NCBI GenBank assembly: GCA_023897205.1
Contig: JAHWDD010000006.1
Location: forward strand, 2,604,001-2,668,000
Direction: 5' to 3'
DNA from: Exophiala sp. HKRS030
Taxonomy: Eukaryota; Ascomycota; Eurotiomycetes; Chaetothyriales; Herpotrichiellaceae
Length of the DNA stretch: 64,000 bases
The translations under genes were made by a program, and so were the position numbers. Every line of letters begins with the position of its first letter. Position 1 is the first letter of the stretch. Positions 22,865-33,920 of this stretch are shown here, piece by piece. The notes beneath the pieces were generated by a model. That model saw only the letters and a list, made by a program, of their open reading frames with translations. It was not told the origin of the DNA and searched no databases.

Positions 22865-24945
22865 GGCTATGAGGGCCCTATGTAGTCAGGAGATGGGCGA
22901 ATGTTGGTGGTAGGGTTGGGAAGAGGTGGTAGGGGTATTGACTCGAGCGTCGTGGTGCACGGAAGGAAAGCAAGTTGGCTGCGGAGCGGAAGCTGCAGGT
23001 GACTTCGCAACCGTGAAAGGATGGAACCCACGGGACCACAGACGAGCGACCACGGACCATGTGAGGGCAAACGCCAAAAGCCCACCAGGACGACCAAATA
23101 ACCAGACGACCAGACTACCAAAGCCCGCTCCACTCTCCAAGCTAATCTCACCGAGCCTTTAGAGTGGCTGTGGGCCTTAAAGGGCCATCAGGCCAGGGGC
23201 CCTTCGGTCCATCAGAGCGAGCCCACCACCCACTTTTTGGCACCTAGAGCGCCCGAACTCGCCTGGACTTCCAGGCACGAACAGCCCGAAAAGTTGTTAG
23301 ACGCACGCCACCAACATGCCAAGAATATCTTTAGGCCCACGCACACCATTCCGAATTGTCCAGGCACCAAATACACCCGGCGCCCCCTATACGGATGTCA
23401 CAATTCATGCCCGTTACTCGTCTGCAAGGCAAATTGCACCTCTCTTTCCAGCTGGCCAGACTAACGCATTAGGAATCCGAAATTTCCTTGGTCGAGTTGC
23501 AAGTTCGCTTCTGGTTTGTTTGTGCAGATGACGGGCTGCCCCATGGCTGCATGGCGATATGGCCGCCACTCTGACTCTCGAAGCTGACATGCCCGTGTTG
23601 CCTTCCAAATCGAAACAAGTCGTTCAGCCATGACCATCTCAGTGCTGACCCAAAATCACGAATGGGCCTCAAGGGTGACAATGCTGTTGGTGGACGCGTG
23701 TGTTTGTTTCTGACGACATCGCGGTTTTGTTGAACTACGGTGTCAGCGTCAACTACCACTTCCAGCCTACGACATCGAAAAAGACACAGAGGAATCAAGA
23801 TGAACGACTCTAGGTCTGGGCTTCGACGCAAGTGCCACGAGGTGAGCATCAGTGGATCATGGACCATCGCATGCCCCGTCCATGGCGCGGGAAAAAGAAA
23901 CTGGATCAACACCGCCTTGTCAATAACGGGGCACGCCGAAAACGGACTCGTAAACAAGGTTCTTGCATCAATCTAGCTAGATTTGAGGCACCTAGTCTCC
24001 CGCACTCTCATTTTTTCAACGCTGGTTCGTCCATCTCAGACCTCACCGCTGGCCTCCTCTACTCGTCCTGGTCAGAGTACCAAGTTCTCCTTGTTGGCGC
24101 CTCGAATCTCCCCTCGAAGTCTGCTCAAATAATCATGATTCTACTGCGTATGCCGTCAATAAGTAACTGGACTACAACCAGTTGGTAAATACAGTCTACA
24201 GGAGCATTTCCCCGGATTCTCAACAAAATACCAAGCACTTTTCCCGGCCTTCTTTTTCCTTTTGCGAGAGACAGGCATAGCGAGAGGTGGTCAGAAAAGG
24301 CGTCACGGGCGTTCCGTGTGGGATTTAGCGCCTTCGTATTCAGATTACTGAAAACTACTCCTTAAACAGAATCACTGATGATGGCATGTATGCAGTGAAC
24401 TTATTACCACTCGTCAGTCTAGTGTGAGATGCAATTGCCAGAGATGGAGCTGTCATCCATACATCTGGGGGTACGTTTGAAGGTGGTCAGCTTTCAGTTC
24501 TGGCACTACCATGGCTGTTCTCTCAATGGAAAACCTCATAGTCAATGGGGACCATCCACGGACGCTTCGCGCGCACAGCTACCGTTGTGAAATCCTTTGA
24601 GACCCGTCACATTGTTTATTGTCGTCACTGTTGACTGTCGATCTGTTTTGTCTGTGGACCCCGTCACTATGAATCGTCAGCGCACGAACAGAGACCGTGC
24701 ATAGTCAACAGAGACACGTCCCGCAGAATGATCACACACAAGGCTTTTGCCAACAGCATTGCTGATGGATTGAAGGAAGTTGGTCTGTCAGGCACTTTAA
24801 TGGTCAGCGTGCTGGTCGCCGCTCGTGTTCTGCATCGCCCGTAGAGATCAGCTCCGAGTCTTTGGGAACCAGTGACAAAATTAGTGACATGCAGGAATGC
24901 GGCGAGCCGTCGAAATGCTCTTCTGTGGCTTACTAAGTTTGAGTA
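22865..24945. other. Intergenic, no gene seen
   Basis: No gene is supported in this 2.1-kb stretch. Plus-strand frames at 23740-24188 and minus-strand frames at 23469-23957 overlap and lack domains. The region about 23160-23340 is GC-rich just upstream of the LSB5 promoter. Confidence 0.4.
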
Positions 24946-24947
24946 TA

Positions 24948-24982
24948 CGGAGGTACAAGGGATAATTTTCGTTAGTTCGATT
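24948..24982 (+). repeat. Left terminal inverted repeat of the MITE
   Basis: This 35-bp arm begins CGGAGGTACAAGGG and ends TTCGATT. It is preceded by TA. Confidence 0.9.
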
Positions 24983-25401
24983 ATTTTGCGTCAACAGCGC
25001 TAGTATTAATCAAGACTAGTGCGTAACCCCGAGGTCCTTACATAACAGGACAGTACAAGACTTTACTGAGGGACAGGTACCTAATAGCCAGCCCTTACCT
25101 ATAAGCTAACGTACCTAGACTTAGGTATACCTTATAGGTATATATACCTAAAACTTAAGGAGTATCTTAAGTAGAATATAGGGGATCCTAGCCTATAGCT
25201 TAACTATCTTATATAGCTAATTGATAACTTTACTTCCTAAAGTATATGGGTAGAATATTAGGAGAGGCACCCTAAAGAGGGTACCTAAGTTATAGGCTAA
25301 TTAGGGAGGCTTTACAGGACTCTGTAATCTTGAGTACCTGTGGTTACATACCCCATAGATACCGACCTACTACTTTAGTACTAGTGCGCTTGGCAGCCGA
25401 A

Positions 25402-25436
25402 AATCGAACTAACGAAAATTATCCCTTGTACCTCCG
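25402..25436 (-). repeat. Right terminal inverted repeat of the MITE
   Basis: This arm begins AATCGAACTAACG and ends CCCTTGTACCTCCG, the exact reverse complement of the left arm. It is followed by TA. Confidence 0.9.
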
Positions 25437-25438
25437 TA

Positions 25439-25975
25439 CATACTAGTAGAAAGCCATTGAAGAGGAGGGGCACAGAGTAGACTGTAGTACAGTACTCATT
25501 TTGTCATCAGGACTTGCAACTTACTCAAGGCCACGAAGATTTGAATGGCGTGCTTGAGAACATAATAGGGGAACGCCTCTAATAACATCAGCCTCGAAAT
25601 TCGGTGGACCAATTTTGACGACGGCGGAATCGTCGCGGCACGCCGTGATCTTATGCGGGACGAATCTCCCTATTATGCAAAATATTCAGGTCCGACTTTG
25701 TTCAAATTCTTATACAAGTATGTTCTCTCTCCGTCTCATTTAGCTGCCGAGTCCTATGCCATACCTACAGTAACTTTAGGAGTATGGGTAGTTGATTGAG
25801 CCAAATCCGGGGTCGGACAGCCATGACCGTGCCAAGACCGAAGCAGGAAAGCTTCGTACCCTGACTTCAGAATTGCGTACAATGAACCCACAATGGGCTG
25901 GTGTTTGAACGTCAAAGTCCATCAACGTACCACAGTCTTTCGGTGAGTTGCCAGTCTTCATTTAAAGTTTCTTCT
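25439..25975. other. Intergenic, promoter side of HAL2
   Basis: No gene is visible. The 540 bp between the MITE and the HAL2 reading frame would hold the HAL2 promoter, so the MITE insertion lies close upstream of this gene. Confidence 0.4.
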
Positions 25976-27245
25976 ATGAGAATTCTATCAAAACCGTTCG
26001 TAGCCAGTACTGTTCTGATCCTCATCGTCGCTCTCATCCTGGCAATCCCGAGCCGACTCACATTCCCGATATTTGGTCATCTGAGTACTAGACTATTTTC
26101 ATCTTCTCCTCCCACTCTACTATCAAGCCTTGGCAACCGGTTGTTTTTCTCAACGAGCAAGGCAAACCAAGGCCGATTGGTCATGGCGTACGAAAAGGAG
26201 CTTCATGTCGCACAGTTGGCGGTTGCTCGTGCCGCGATTCTGACAAAGTCCGTCTTCCACGAAAAGGCCAAAGGCACAGTATCCAAGGATGACAAGTCAC
26301 CCGTGACGATTGGAGATTTCGGTGCCCAGGCACTGATCATTGCCGCCATCAAGCACAACTTCCCGCAAGACGAGGTCGTTGGCGAGGAAGAAGCGTCTTC
26401 GCTCCGCGAGGAGAAGGAGTTGTCGTCCAAGATCTGGAATCTGGTCAAAACAGCCAAGTTGTCAGATCCGGAATCTGATGCTCTTCTGGGTGGTCCGATC
26501 AAATCTGAGGCCGACATGCTCGATGCCATCGACCAGGGAGACAGTGCTGGTGGTTCCAAGGGAGGATCTGGGCGCTCGACCCAATCGACGGCACCAAAGG
26601 CTTTCTCCGAGGTGGACAATACGCCGTGTGCCTGGCGCTGATGGTCGACGGGGACGTCAAAGTTGGAGTTCTCGGTTGCCCAAACCTACCCGTCAACGAC
26701 TCCGAAGCCTTGACAGAAGACATCGGTTCGGCGGCCACAGACACGGAAGGCAAGGGTGTTCTGTTCTCCGCCGTTCAAGGACAGGGCGCAACATCGCAAC
26801 CTCTGACGGTGGGGCCGTGACACGAGGCCAGCCAATCCATGTGAGCAAAATCGACAATGTCAGTCAGGCCGTGCTCTGCGAGTCGGTCGAACCGGGCCAC
26901 TCATCGAAAGGAGACAATGCGGCGATTGCCGAAAAACTCGGCATCACGGGCAAGCCCGTGCAGATGGACAGTCAGGCCAAGTATGGCAGCGTTGCACGCG
27001 GCGCTGGTGATCTCTACCTACGCTTACCCGTTCGTAAGGATTATGTTGAAAAGATCTGGGATCATGCAGCGGGAGATCTAATTGTCAGAGAGGCCGGCGG
27101 CCAGGTCACGGATGTCAAGGGCAACAGACTTGATTTTAGCAAAGGGCGCACGCTTACGGATAACAAGGGCGTCATTGCAAGTCCGGCGAATGTGCATGAT
27201 CAGGTTCTGAAGGTTGTACAAGAAGTGTTGGCTGCAAAATTATGA
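25976..27245 (+). CDS. HAL2: 3'(2'),5'-bisphosphate nucleotidase, interrupted by two single-base frameshifts
   Basis: Hal2/Met22 hydrolyses phosphoadenosine phosphate (PAP) in sulfate assimilation and is a lithium/sodium-sensitive Mg2+ enzyme. The three parts lie in three frames. Part 1 to about 26560 has KDDKSPVTIGDFGAQALI and DEVVGEEEAS. Part 2 from about 26562 to 26800 has the metal motif ALDPIDGTKGFLRGGQYAV and LGCPNLP. Part 3 from about 26802 has GDNAAIAEKLGI, VQMDSQAKYG and WDHAAGDLIVREAGGQV, ending at 27245. The switches are at AAGGGAGG (26560-26562) and CAACCTCTG (26800-26801); each behaves as one missing base. Restored from the ATG at 26183 the length is 354 residues, normal for the family. 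The upstream in-frame ATG at 25976 adds 69 residues with a hydrophobic stretch and a Ser/Arg-rich segment, a possible organelle-targeting leader. All catalytic motifs are intact. Confidence 0.9.
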
Positions 27246-27441
27246 GATACACGGAGTCGGCTAATGCAAACTCTGTTGAGGTTCAGGTATATCACTGCCA
27301 GGTGAAGATATCCAACTAGAACATAGCCTTCCTAATGCTGCCGCTATCTGGCGCGATTGTATTGATACAGACACTTCAACCCCAGACTATAAAAGGTAGT
27401 ACTCACAGGGTGGTGTACAAGTTTGCTTCACGCACCATCAT

Positions 27442-28316
27442 CTATTTCGCTTTCTTGCCCTTCAGCTTGATTGTCTCATCATTGACAAATATTCCCTTGC
27501 CCTTGTACGGCTCTGGTTTTCTCCACCGGCGGATCTCCGCTGCAAATTGAGTGACGACTTGTTTGTCACATCCTTCCAGTAATATCCTTGTTGGTTGTGG
27601 TGTGCTCGCTTTGACTCCCAATGGTATAGGCATTTCCACCGGGTGTGCGAATCCGAGTTTCAGATTCACGAATTTTTGACCTGGGTATTCAGGCCGTTTC
27701 GTAGTAGCACTTTCTTCCACCGTAGCACGGTAACCGACTCCGACGAGACGCAGGATGCATATGTGACCCTCAGACACTCCAGATATTGTGTTTTGAATTA
27801 AGGCTCGCATCGTACCTTAGCAAGAGAATTAGTCCAAGTTCAAGCCTGGATTAGAGGTGTGGACGATGAAACTCACCCCACATGGATTTTTGATGTTTCT
27901 CCTCAATCTCTCGTACACTCAGATTGAGCTTTTTCGCTTCTGTGTCTTCTTGGGTCAAGAGATATGGAGGTATGGGTACGATGAGTTGTCCTGCAAGCCT
28001 TTGCATCAGCAAACGTAATTCTGCTTCCCATCAAGATTACAGATATCTTACCCAACGGTCCCTTGACTTCGAGTGCAGAGGTTGCCGTATCTGGATTTCT
28101 ACTTCGCGAGTTCCCTTTTGGTAGATCAAAGAACCGGAGTGAAACATCGGGTGGAATTGTGATGGCAGCTTTTCCAATTCGAGACCGTTGAGCTATCGTG
28201 GTAGAGAAGCACCTTGAGGATGATATCGCGGGCGCAAGGAAAGAGTGTATCTCGCGGGTTCGACCGGCCTCGTAGACGAGTCGCCGGAGAGATGGCTGAA
28301 GCCCAGTACAGGACAT
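27442..28316 (-). CDS. MRPL6: Mitochondrial large-subunit ribosomal protein L6 (3 exons)
   Basis: Exons 28316-28052, 27990-27877 and 27815-27442 give 250 residues. Introns are GTAAGATATC...TTGCAG and GTGAGTTTC...GCTAAG, each about 61 nt and phase 1. The first 50 residues are Arg/Ser-rich with RCFSTTIAQRSRIGK, a mitochondrial presequence leading directly into the L6 start (IGKAAITIPPDVSLRF). KGPLG followed by QLIVPIPPYLL, then LVGVGYRA, and the C-terminal IRRWRKPEPYKGKGIFVNDE are hallmarks of uL6. The protein sits near the sarcin-ricin loop of the mitoribosome. The gene is tail to tail with HAL2, 196 bp apart. Confidence 0.95.
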
Positions 28317-28947
28317 TGTGTTTAAAGACGGGGAGGGAGAAGATGCGGTGGATTAAACTGTGAAGCTGTGTACACTTGATCGAAGCAGCTGTGCGCAGGT
28401 CTTCGAGGAGACACGATGCTTGCTTTGCTGCTTGTACTTGCAGCGAGTGCGATGTTTCTGATCACTCAGAGTGTGGCATGCTGTGCATTTAAAAAGATGG
28501 TTGCTCGAATAGGAAAGCTGCACGCACGGATAGCCAAAACCTAGGTCACGTGAGTAGCTTGACCAACACTCACGAGCACTCCGCCCAAATAATCCTCCGA
28601 CGTCCAAGATCTCGGCCCTGGACTTCGAACCGCATCCCAGACTTAAGTGGCAGGGCGGCGGTAGTTGACAAGGTGAATGAAGGATTGTCTTCATTGTTTG
28701 TGGTAACCTCCTACAAAGCCTATTCAATTTATCCATTTATCAGCATCTCAGGTAAACCTGCGTCAACATGATTTCAAGTTCATACTCTTCGGCCAATTTG
28801 TCTCGATCAACCAAACCGAAGTCGCAAGTAGCCGACACAAAATGCACGTTCAAGTCGGCAGAACGGCCATGAACGAGGTTCCACGTGGCAGTAAGACTTG
28901 GAGGAGCACATATTCGAGCCAGTCGTTATCGCGCCCTCCTTGAGACA
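28317..28947. other. Intergenic, no gene seen
   Basis: This is the promoter region of MRPL6 and the upstream side of a doubtful hypothetical gene. No motif is recognised. Confidence 0.35.
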
Positions 28948-28958
28948 TGTACCATGAG

Positions 28959-29488
28959 CGTGCCAATCTCTCACCCAAGACACCATTGTCCCATGCTCCC
29001 AGGTATGAAGCAGCGCGCTGTTTCGACTCTGTTGCCGAATAGGCTCCTTTGCAGGTTCTCGTGTTGTCACTTCCCCACCAGAGGAATATGTGGATGACTA
29101 TAACGTACTTATTCCAGATAGCAGTGTTACATTCACAATCGCGACAGTGACGGCAACGTCAACGGTCAACTCCCAGAGTCATATACCCACAGCCGCACAG
29201 GCAGGAGCCGATGCTACTGACGCCAACAACGGGTTTAAGTCGACCACGCTGGCAGCCGGTCGGTTTAGGAGTTGGGCTTCATCTCCGATTTCTGCTATGT
29301 ATTTGTGGCTGGTTTTGAGTGGAGGTGAGGAAGTTTACAGAAGAGATGAGAACCAGATTGACACAGATTCAACCGCAAGTATCTCTCATGGCCTGAACTC
29401 GCGTGACATTTTACAAGAGCCCAGGAAGTTGTATCCTCCACAGTGGCCTACCAAGAAGTCGGTTCGTATGTGCCAAGGCATGTATTAA
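28959..29488 (+). CDS. Hypothetical protein, doubtful (2 exons)
   Basis: An ATG at 28959 (MSVPISHPRHHCPMLPG) can be joined through a 58-nt intron with good ends (GTATGA...TTTGCAG, about 29002-29059) to a frame ending at 29488. The downstream part has a Thr/Ser-rich stretch (SVTFTIATVTATSTV), a short hydrophobic segment (ISAMYLWLVLSGG) and a charged tail. Thr/Ser richness followed by a hydrophobic segment is reminiscent of cell-surface proteins, but there is no signal peptide in this model, and the true start could lie in a further upstream exon. I recognise no family. This may be a decayed gene or chance. Confidence 0.25.
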
Positions 29489-30294
29489 AGAAGAGGGTCA
29501 ACCAATGAGGCTGCTTGAATGTTTTTGGTACTTCGGTATTCGAGCTGACATCAACAGCTTGGTTGGGAAGTTGATCTTCTAGTTCTTCTCGATACTCTAC
29601 GAGAACAGCGGTGATCTTTGACTTCGAAGGCCAGGAGTATGCATGTCCCTCCATTCCATATGTTTGAACTCTTGTCAATGTTGTCGTGTTATTCTTTGAA
29701 GATCGGCCTTTTTGAATGACATGGGATACGCACCCTCCCAAAATACTCGCTTCTCAAAACCATGGATCTCGGAAATGGTATGTAGGAGCTTAGGAGAGCA
29801 TCTGATTGATTATATCATGGCTACTGTGAGATACGGACAGATGTTCACTGATCTAAAAGTCTGGTGAAGTACGCTCTTACCAATGATCCGTGTTAGCAGG
29901 AGCGTGGTGTTCCAATCTCCATCGGTCGCTCCTTCCTTCACTTTACCCACAAACTATTGCTCGACATATCGCACAAAACTCGTCTCTTCCTCCAATCTAC
30001 ACACAATCTTGGATTTTTCACATTCCCATCACCAAAGACTTGCCCCACGATTCAGAAGGCATCTTATCATGTCAACTCCACCGGTGAGCGCGGGTTTTAG
30101 GCAATTCCAACCCTCGATATCATTCATTTCGCTATTAATTCCCAAGAGATTGATTGCATGACCTCGTTCTCTTCAAACCCTTCTGGCACTCTCATTTATT
30201 CCCCTCATTCACATCAGCATTCATCTCATCGACTTTCGCACGTTGTTCCTCTCGAATTTTCCGCATTTTCCGCATTCTCGTGGTCAACTTTACA
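29489..30294. other. Intergenic / leader of the Tht1 gene
   Basis: No gene is supported. From about 29920 the plus strand is strongly pyrimidine-rich (TCCTTCACTTT, TCTCTTCCTCC), the expected leader of the Tht1/Kar5 gene beginning at 30295. Frames open here are Ser/His-rich and lack domains. Confidence 0.4.
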
Positions 30295-32343
30295 ATGTTC
30301 TGGTTTGTATCATCTCGAAGGCAGTATCTCTCGTCCGCTATCATTTTTGTCTTTTTGCTGCACGTGGGTTCTTGTCATGGCTCATTTCTCAAAGGTATGG
30401 TCGCCGTCATCTCATCTAGGACATTTTGTAACCAAAACGGCAGATCTGAAATGGACAAGGGTCGAGGATGCGGTTCTGCACAATAGCAAACCGGATCTGA
30501 ACCACCAGCTCGCCGATCTACTCGTCTTGCGTGATGTGGACGAAGATCCACTCTTCGAAAAAGCTATGAAGCTTATCAACAGTGTCGCAGGGCAGTCTAC
30601 ATGTCATCAGGCTGCAACCGGTCAACTGCTTGTTACCTGCAAAGCAGTGGGCAATGTGATTCCTGCCGATGAAGGCAAGCATGAATTAATGGAGCGTGCT
30701 AAATCGGTGTATGCCGTAAGGTTAGCTGTCTGTGAGACTGGTGAAGGCCGGGCGGCCATTCCCGAGACATGCAGACCCATCCTATCGATACCCAAGCAAC
30801 TGACCACCGAGTTCGAGGTTGTCAATAGCAAATACTTGCCGCCGTGTCTGGAAGCTTTGATGGAAGAGCATTACTACTGGACCAGTTACAGTAACAGCAG
30901 ACAAGACGCGACCACACTGTGCCAGGCTGTGACTGTGGAAGCCACCAAATTGGAGGCATTGCAGTCCTATCAAAAGCTCGCGGAGTTGATCCCAGAATTC
31001 CGAAATGATCTACTTGCAAGCCAAGCTCAATTGCTTGAGTTCATGAAGCTGCAAGAGCAAAAGTCTCGAGAGATCAACAATCTCCAGCAAAGGAACCATG
31101 ATGATTTCTCAAAGCAACACAGGGACCGACTTTCACTTTTGGCTTCCACCATGCAAGTCGCTCAAGAACAGGTGGAACTCGTCTCTGCAGCTGTGCGAGA
31201 CTCTTTGGTTCATACTTCTTCAAATGTTGACCACACTCAAGAGGTAACCAATTTCCGGGTGGTGCTTAAACATTGTTCTGACCAGATACAGGCACTTGGG
31301 CACATTGTAGCTCATTTCAACAATCTTCGTGCGATGATGGATGACACATCAAAGTCAGTCATCAGAATCAATGCCGACAATGCGCAGAAACAGGCTAAGG
31401 AAATGGCAAGGATTCATGAGTTGGCAGTTTTCACTACAGATGCCCTTGAGGAGATCAGGGCAGATGCACTCGTGATGGTAGGCGATTGCATATCTATGGC
31501 CATGTGGACCATAGTTTCTAACAGCATACAGGACATCAACTCGATATTTAGCCACTTGAGAGAGGAGATGAACCAGCTCATTTCACTCCAATCGACGCAG
31601 CTATCAAATGTGGGCCAACAGTTACAGTCTTCTGAAGAGCTTTCAAAGACCCAGCAGATGAATCTTGCCATGGCCAACCGCCTAAGGGACAGCTCGGCCC
31701 ATATTGCGACAGAGCTCGACACAGCAGACCAGGTGGCCAATCGAATGGTATTTAGGCTTCAAAACGTCAATGTCGCCCTAGAGCGTGTGGAGAAGGCATC
31801 ATCTATCCTAGATACACTTTTCTCAATACTTGCTCTTCCATGTCGACTCACACAGCTCTTGCATCTGAGATTACTGGGATTGTTCAGCTTGCCTACAGTG
31901 TGGCTGTACATCGCTGGTCTGAAAAACAACTCGTGTTTGCTGATTGCGATCTATGGTAAGTGCGATATCCTTTTAGCACTGACATGACTGACACAATGGA
32001 AGTATTTATCGAGTGCTTTGGTTCACTGATGGCAGAACATACGGATAGCATCATTGACTTTAGCCAGAAAATCAAGCACTGGCATATCAATTCGTGTTTA
32101 TGGGCATTTGAAGCTATCAAGAAAGACCAGATTCGCCTTGGATTGCTTGTCATATTGTTGGCATTATGCGGTGCAGTTTTGGTATTTTATAAACGGCACA
32201 GAAATTCTGATAAAGACAGCTCCATCGTGGGACCAGGCGTTCTGCATTTGAGGGAGCATGACCATGTGTCGCGGCGACTACGGACAGGGAAGCGATACAA
32301 ACCTGTTGCAGATCGGTTTCGGCGTGCAGCTACAGTTTGTTAA
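30295..32343 (+). CDS. KAR5: Tht1/Kar5-like nuclear fusion protein (3 exons)
   Basis: Exons 30295-30394, 30444-31955 and 32003-32343 give 650 residues. The first exon is a signal peptide (RRQYLSSAIIFVFLLHVGSC). The lumenal domain has the family's spaced cysteines (QSTCHQAATGQLLVTCKAVG; LAVCETGEG; IPETCRPI; LPPCLEAL). A long coiled-coil region (about residues 220-540) follows, rich in Gln, Glu and Leu. The C-terminus has hydrophobic segments (PTVWLYIAGL, then LLVILLALCGAVLVF) and a basic tail (KRHRNS; RRLRTGKRYKP). Tht1/Kar5 sits in the nuclear envelope/ER near the spindle pole body and is needed for nuclear membrane fusion in mating. The last exon is required for the second membrane segment. 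Both introns have GTATGG/GTAAGT donors and are about 48 nt. Confidence 0.88.
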
Positions 32344-33920
32344 TTGGCTACTGCCACAATTCAAGAAAAGGAGCAAAGGATTTGCGGATTAATCGAGAAT
32401 ACGAACTATTAGGGAGGGATTTTGGGCAAATTCGAAGTTTATGTGAGTGGGTCTTGGTCAATGTCGCTTCAGTGCAGGCTCCAGAAGAGAAACGGCTTGA
32501 AGGATGCAAGATTGAGGAGACAGATTTGTGGGGAGGGCCTCAGAAATGCGAAATGCAAAATGCTTTGATGACTTCTATGGCCTTTCAACAATAGTTTATT
32601 TTGTTAAGTTTTGGCTTTGCTGGCGAAAATGATAATACCCAAAGATCTTGGAGGCCTGACGTTGATGACGCACTGCACAGACTCCAGACGATTGCTGCCG
32701 CTTCCTTGTGAAGGCCTTCCTTGTGGAGGCCTTTGGTCAGCTCGCCGCCTCATAGAGATCTTCAAGCTACATTGACTTGCTCGGTGCAGAAGAAGATCCT
32801 GAATACATGATCTATGCAAAAGTGCCATATTTTTAAGGCCGCGCGGCCTCGTTCTAGCTTGGCAGGGATTCTCGTGATAATTCTATGTACTGGAACCGTA
32901 GTATTTACTTGGATCCAGGGGTCAGGTGTAGTTGATAAGAAGTCAGAACCTTTGATACAGAAGGACCTTTAGGAAAATTGTCCGAACCGTATGCCTGATT
33001 GGCTTTTAGATGTTGGTTGCCTGATGGCCCCAAGAATGGGTGAGTAAGTAAGGTGCAGGGTTATAGGAATGGGTACTGAGCTGAACCTCAGAAAAGATTC
33101 AGCCCTGTCCACGCCCTGTCGTACCTTGCCCACTAACAGCCTAGCAATCGCTTAAGAGTCGTCAATGTACCCTCAACATACCTCTAGTCATGCATCTTGA
33201 GCGGGCAATATCGGCCTATCAGTGCTTCGATGTTGATCGCGAGCGGTGTGAGGATTGATTCCAAAATTGGGGTCGTGCTTCCTTCCATCGGGATAGGAAA
33301 CTTGCACACCATCTTGAGCATGGTCTAGTTTGACCAAGCGGCCGACCGACCGACCGACCAGCTGTGCATTCTCCCTTCACAGTTAGTGGACCGTTTATAC
33401 GCCTGTGCCATGACTCAGTGTCCTACAGGCGACCCCGACAAACCTCGAGAAAACAACTAACTAATCCAAAAGCTATATCGCATGTCGGCCAATATGATTT
33501 CGTCGTGGACTGCACAGGGGTTTTACGAGTGTGGCAATGCTTGTCTGGCACCTAATGCACGCTCAGGGGAGTTCCCATGGGCTGTGCTCCTTGTATACAC
33601 CGGTTCGTTTGTGCACGCTTGTTCTCACCCTTGAGTCTTCTCTCCAATCCGCGACAAGAATCAATACGAGGCTCTCAAGACATCTTCACATGGGTTTCAT
33701 TGTTTCAAATGGTTCATAGTAAGCTTAGATTGCTTTGAATATCCTTATATAATAACCAGGACTATCTTCACGGAGATGATCCGATTCCTTCCCACGCCGC
33801 ATCAGACTGAGAGTTCTTCATCTTTGACCAAAGCGAGCTCTTTCTTCACACAGACTATCAACAGAGTTGAGTACTAAGTTTCACGACATTTCATTTTCAG
33901 GTCCGTCCAAGGACGAAAAG
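32344..33920. other. Intergenic, no gene seen
   Basis: This 1.6-kb stretch contains no supported gene. Near 32700-32740 a GGCCTTCCTTGTGGAGGCC short inverted repeat is visible, and near 33340 a CCGA tandem (CGACCGACCGACCGACC). A TATATAATAA-like box near 33747 could serve the gene starting at 33921. Confidence 0.4.

Larger units (their letters stand above)
24948..25436. mobile_element. MITE with perfect terminal inverted repeats and TA duplication
   Basis: The left end (24948 on, CGGAGGTACAAGGGATAATT...) and the right end (to 25436) are perfect inverted repeats of 35 bp, ending at the TTCGATT/AATCGAA boundary. Weaker similarity continues about 30 bp inward (CAACAGCGCTAGTATTAA against CAAGCGCACTAGTACTAA). 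A TA dinucleotide flanks each end (24946-24947 and 25437-25438), as expected of Tc1/mariner-type transposition. The 489-bp interior has no ORF and is very AT-rich with abundant TpA, which suggests repeat-induced point mutation. It is therefore a non-autonomous miniature element mobilised by a transposase elsewhere. It sits between LSB5 and HAL2. Confidence 0.9.

Noticed and set aside
26560..26801. Intron explanation for the HAL2 frame switches
   Set aside because: Conserved residues continue directly across both sites, leaving no room for an intron.
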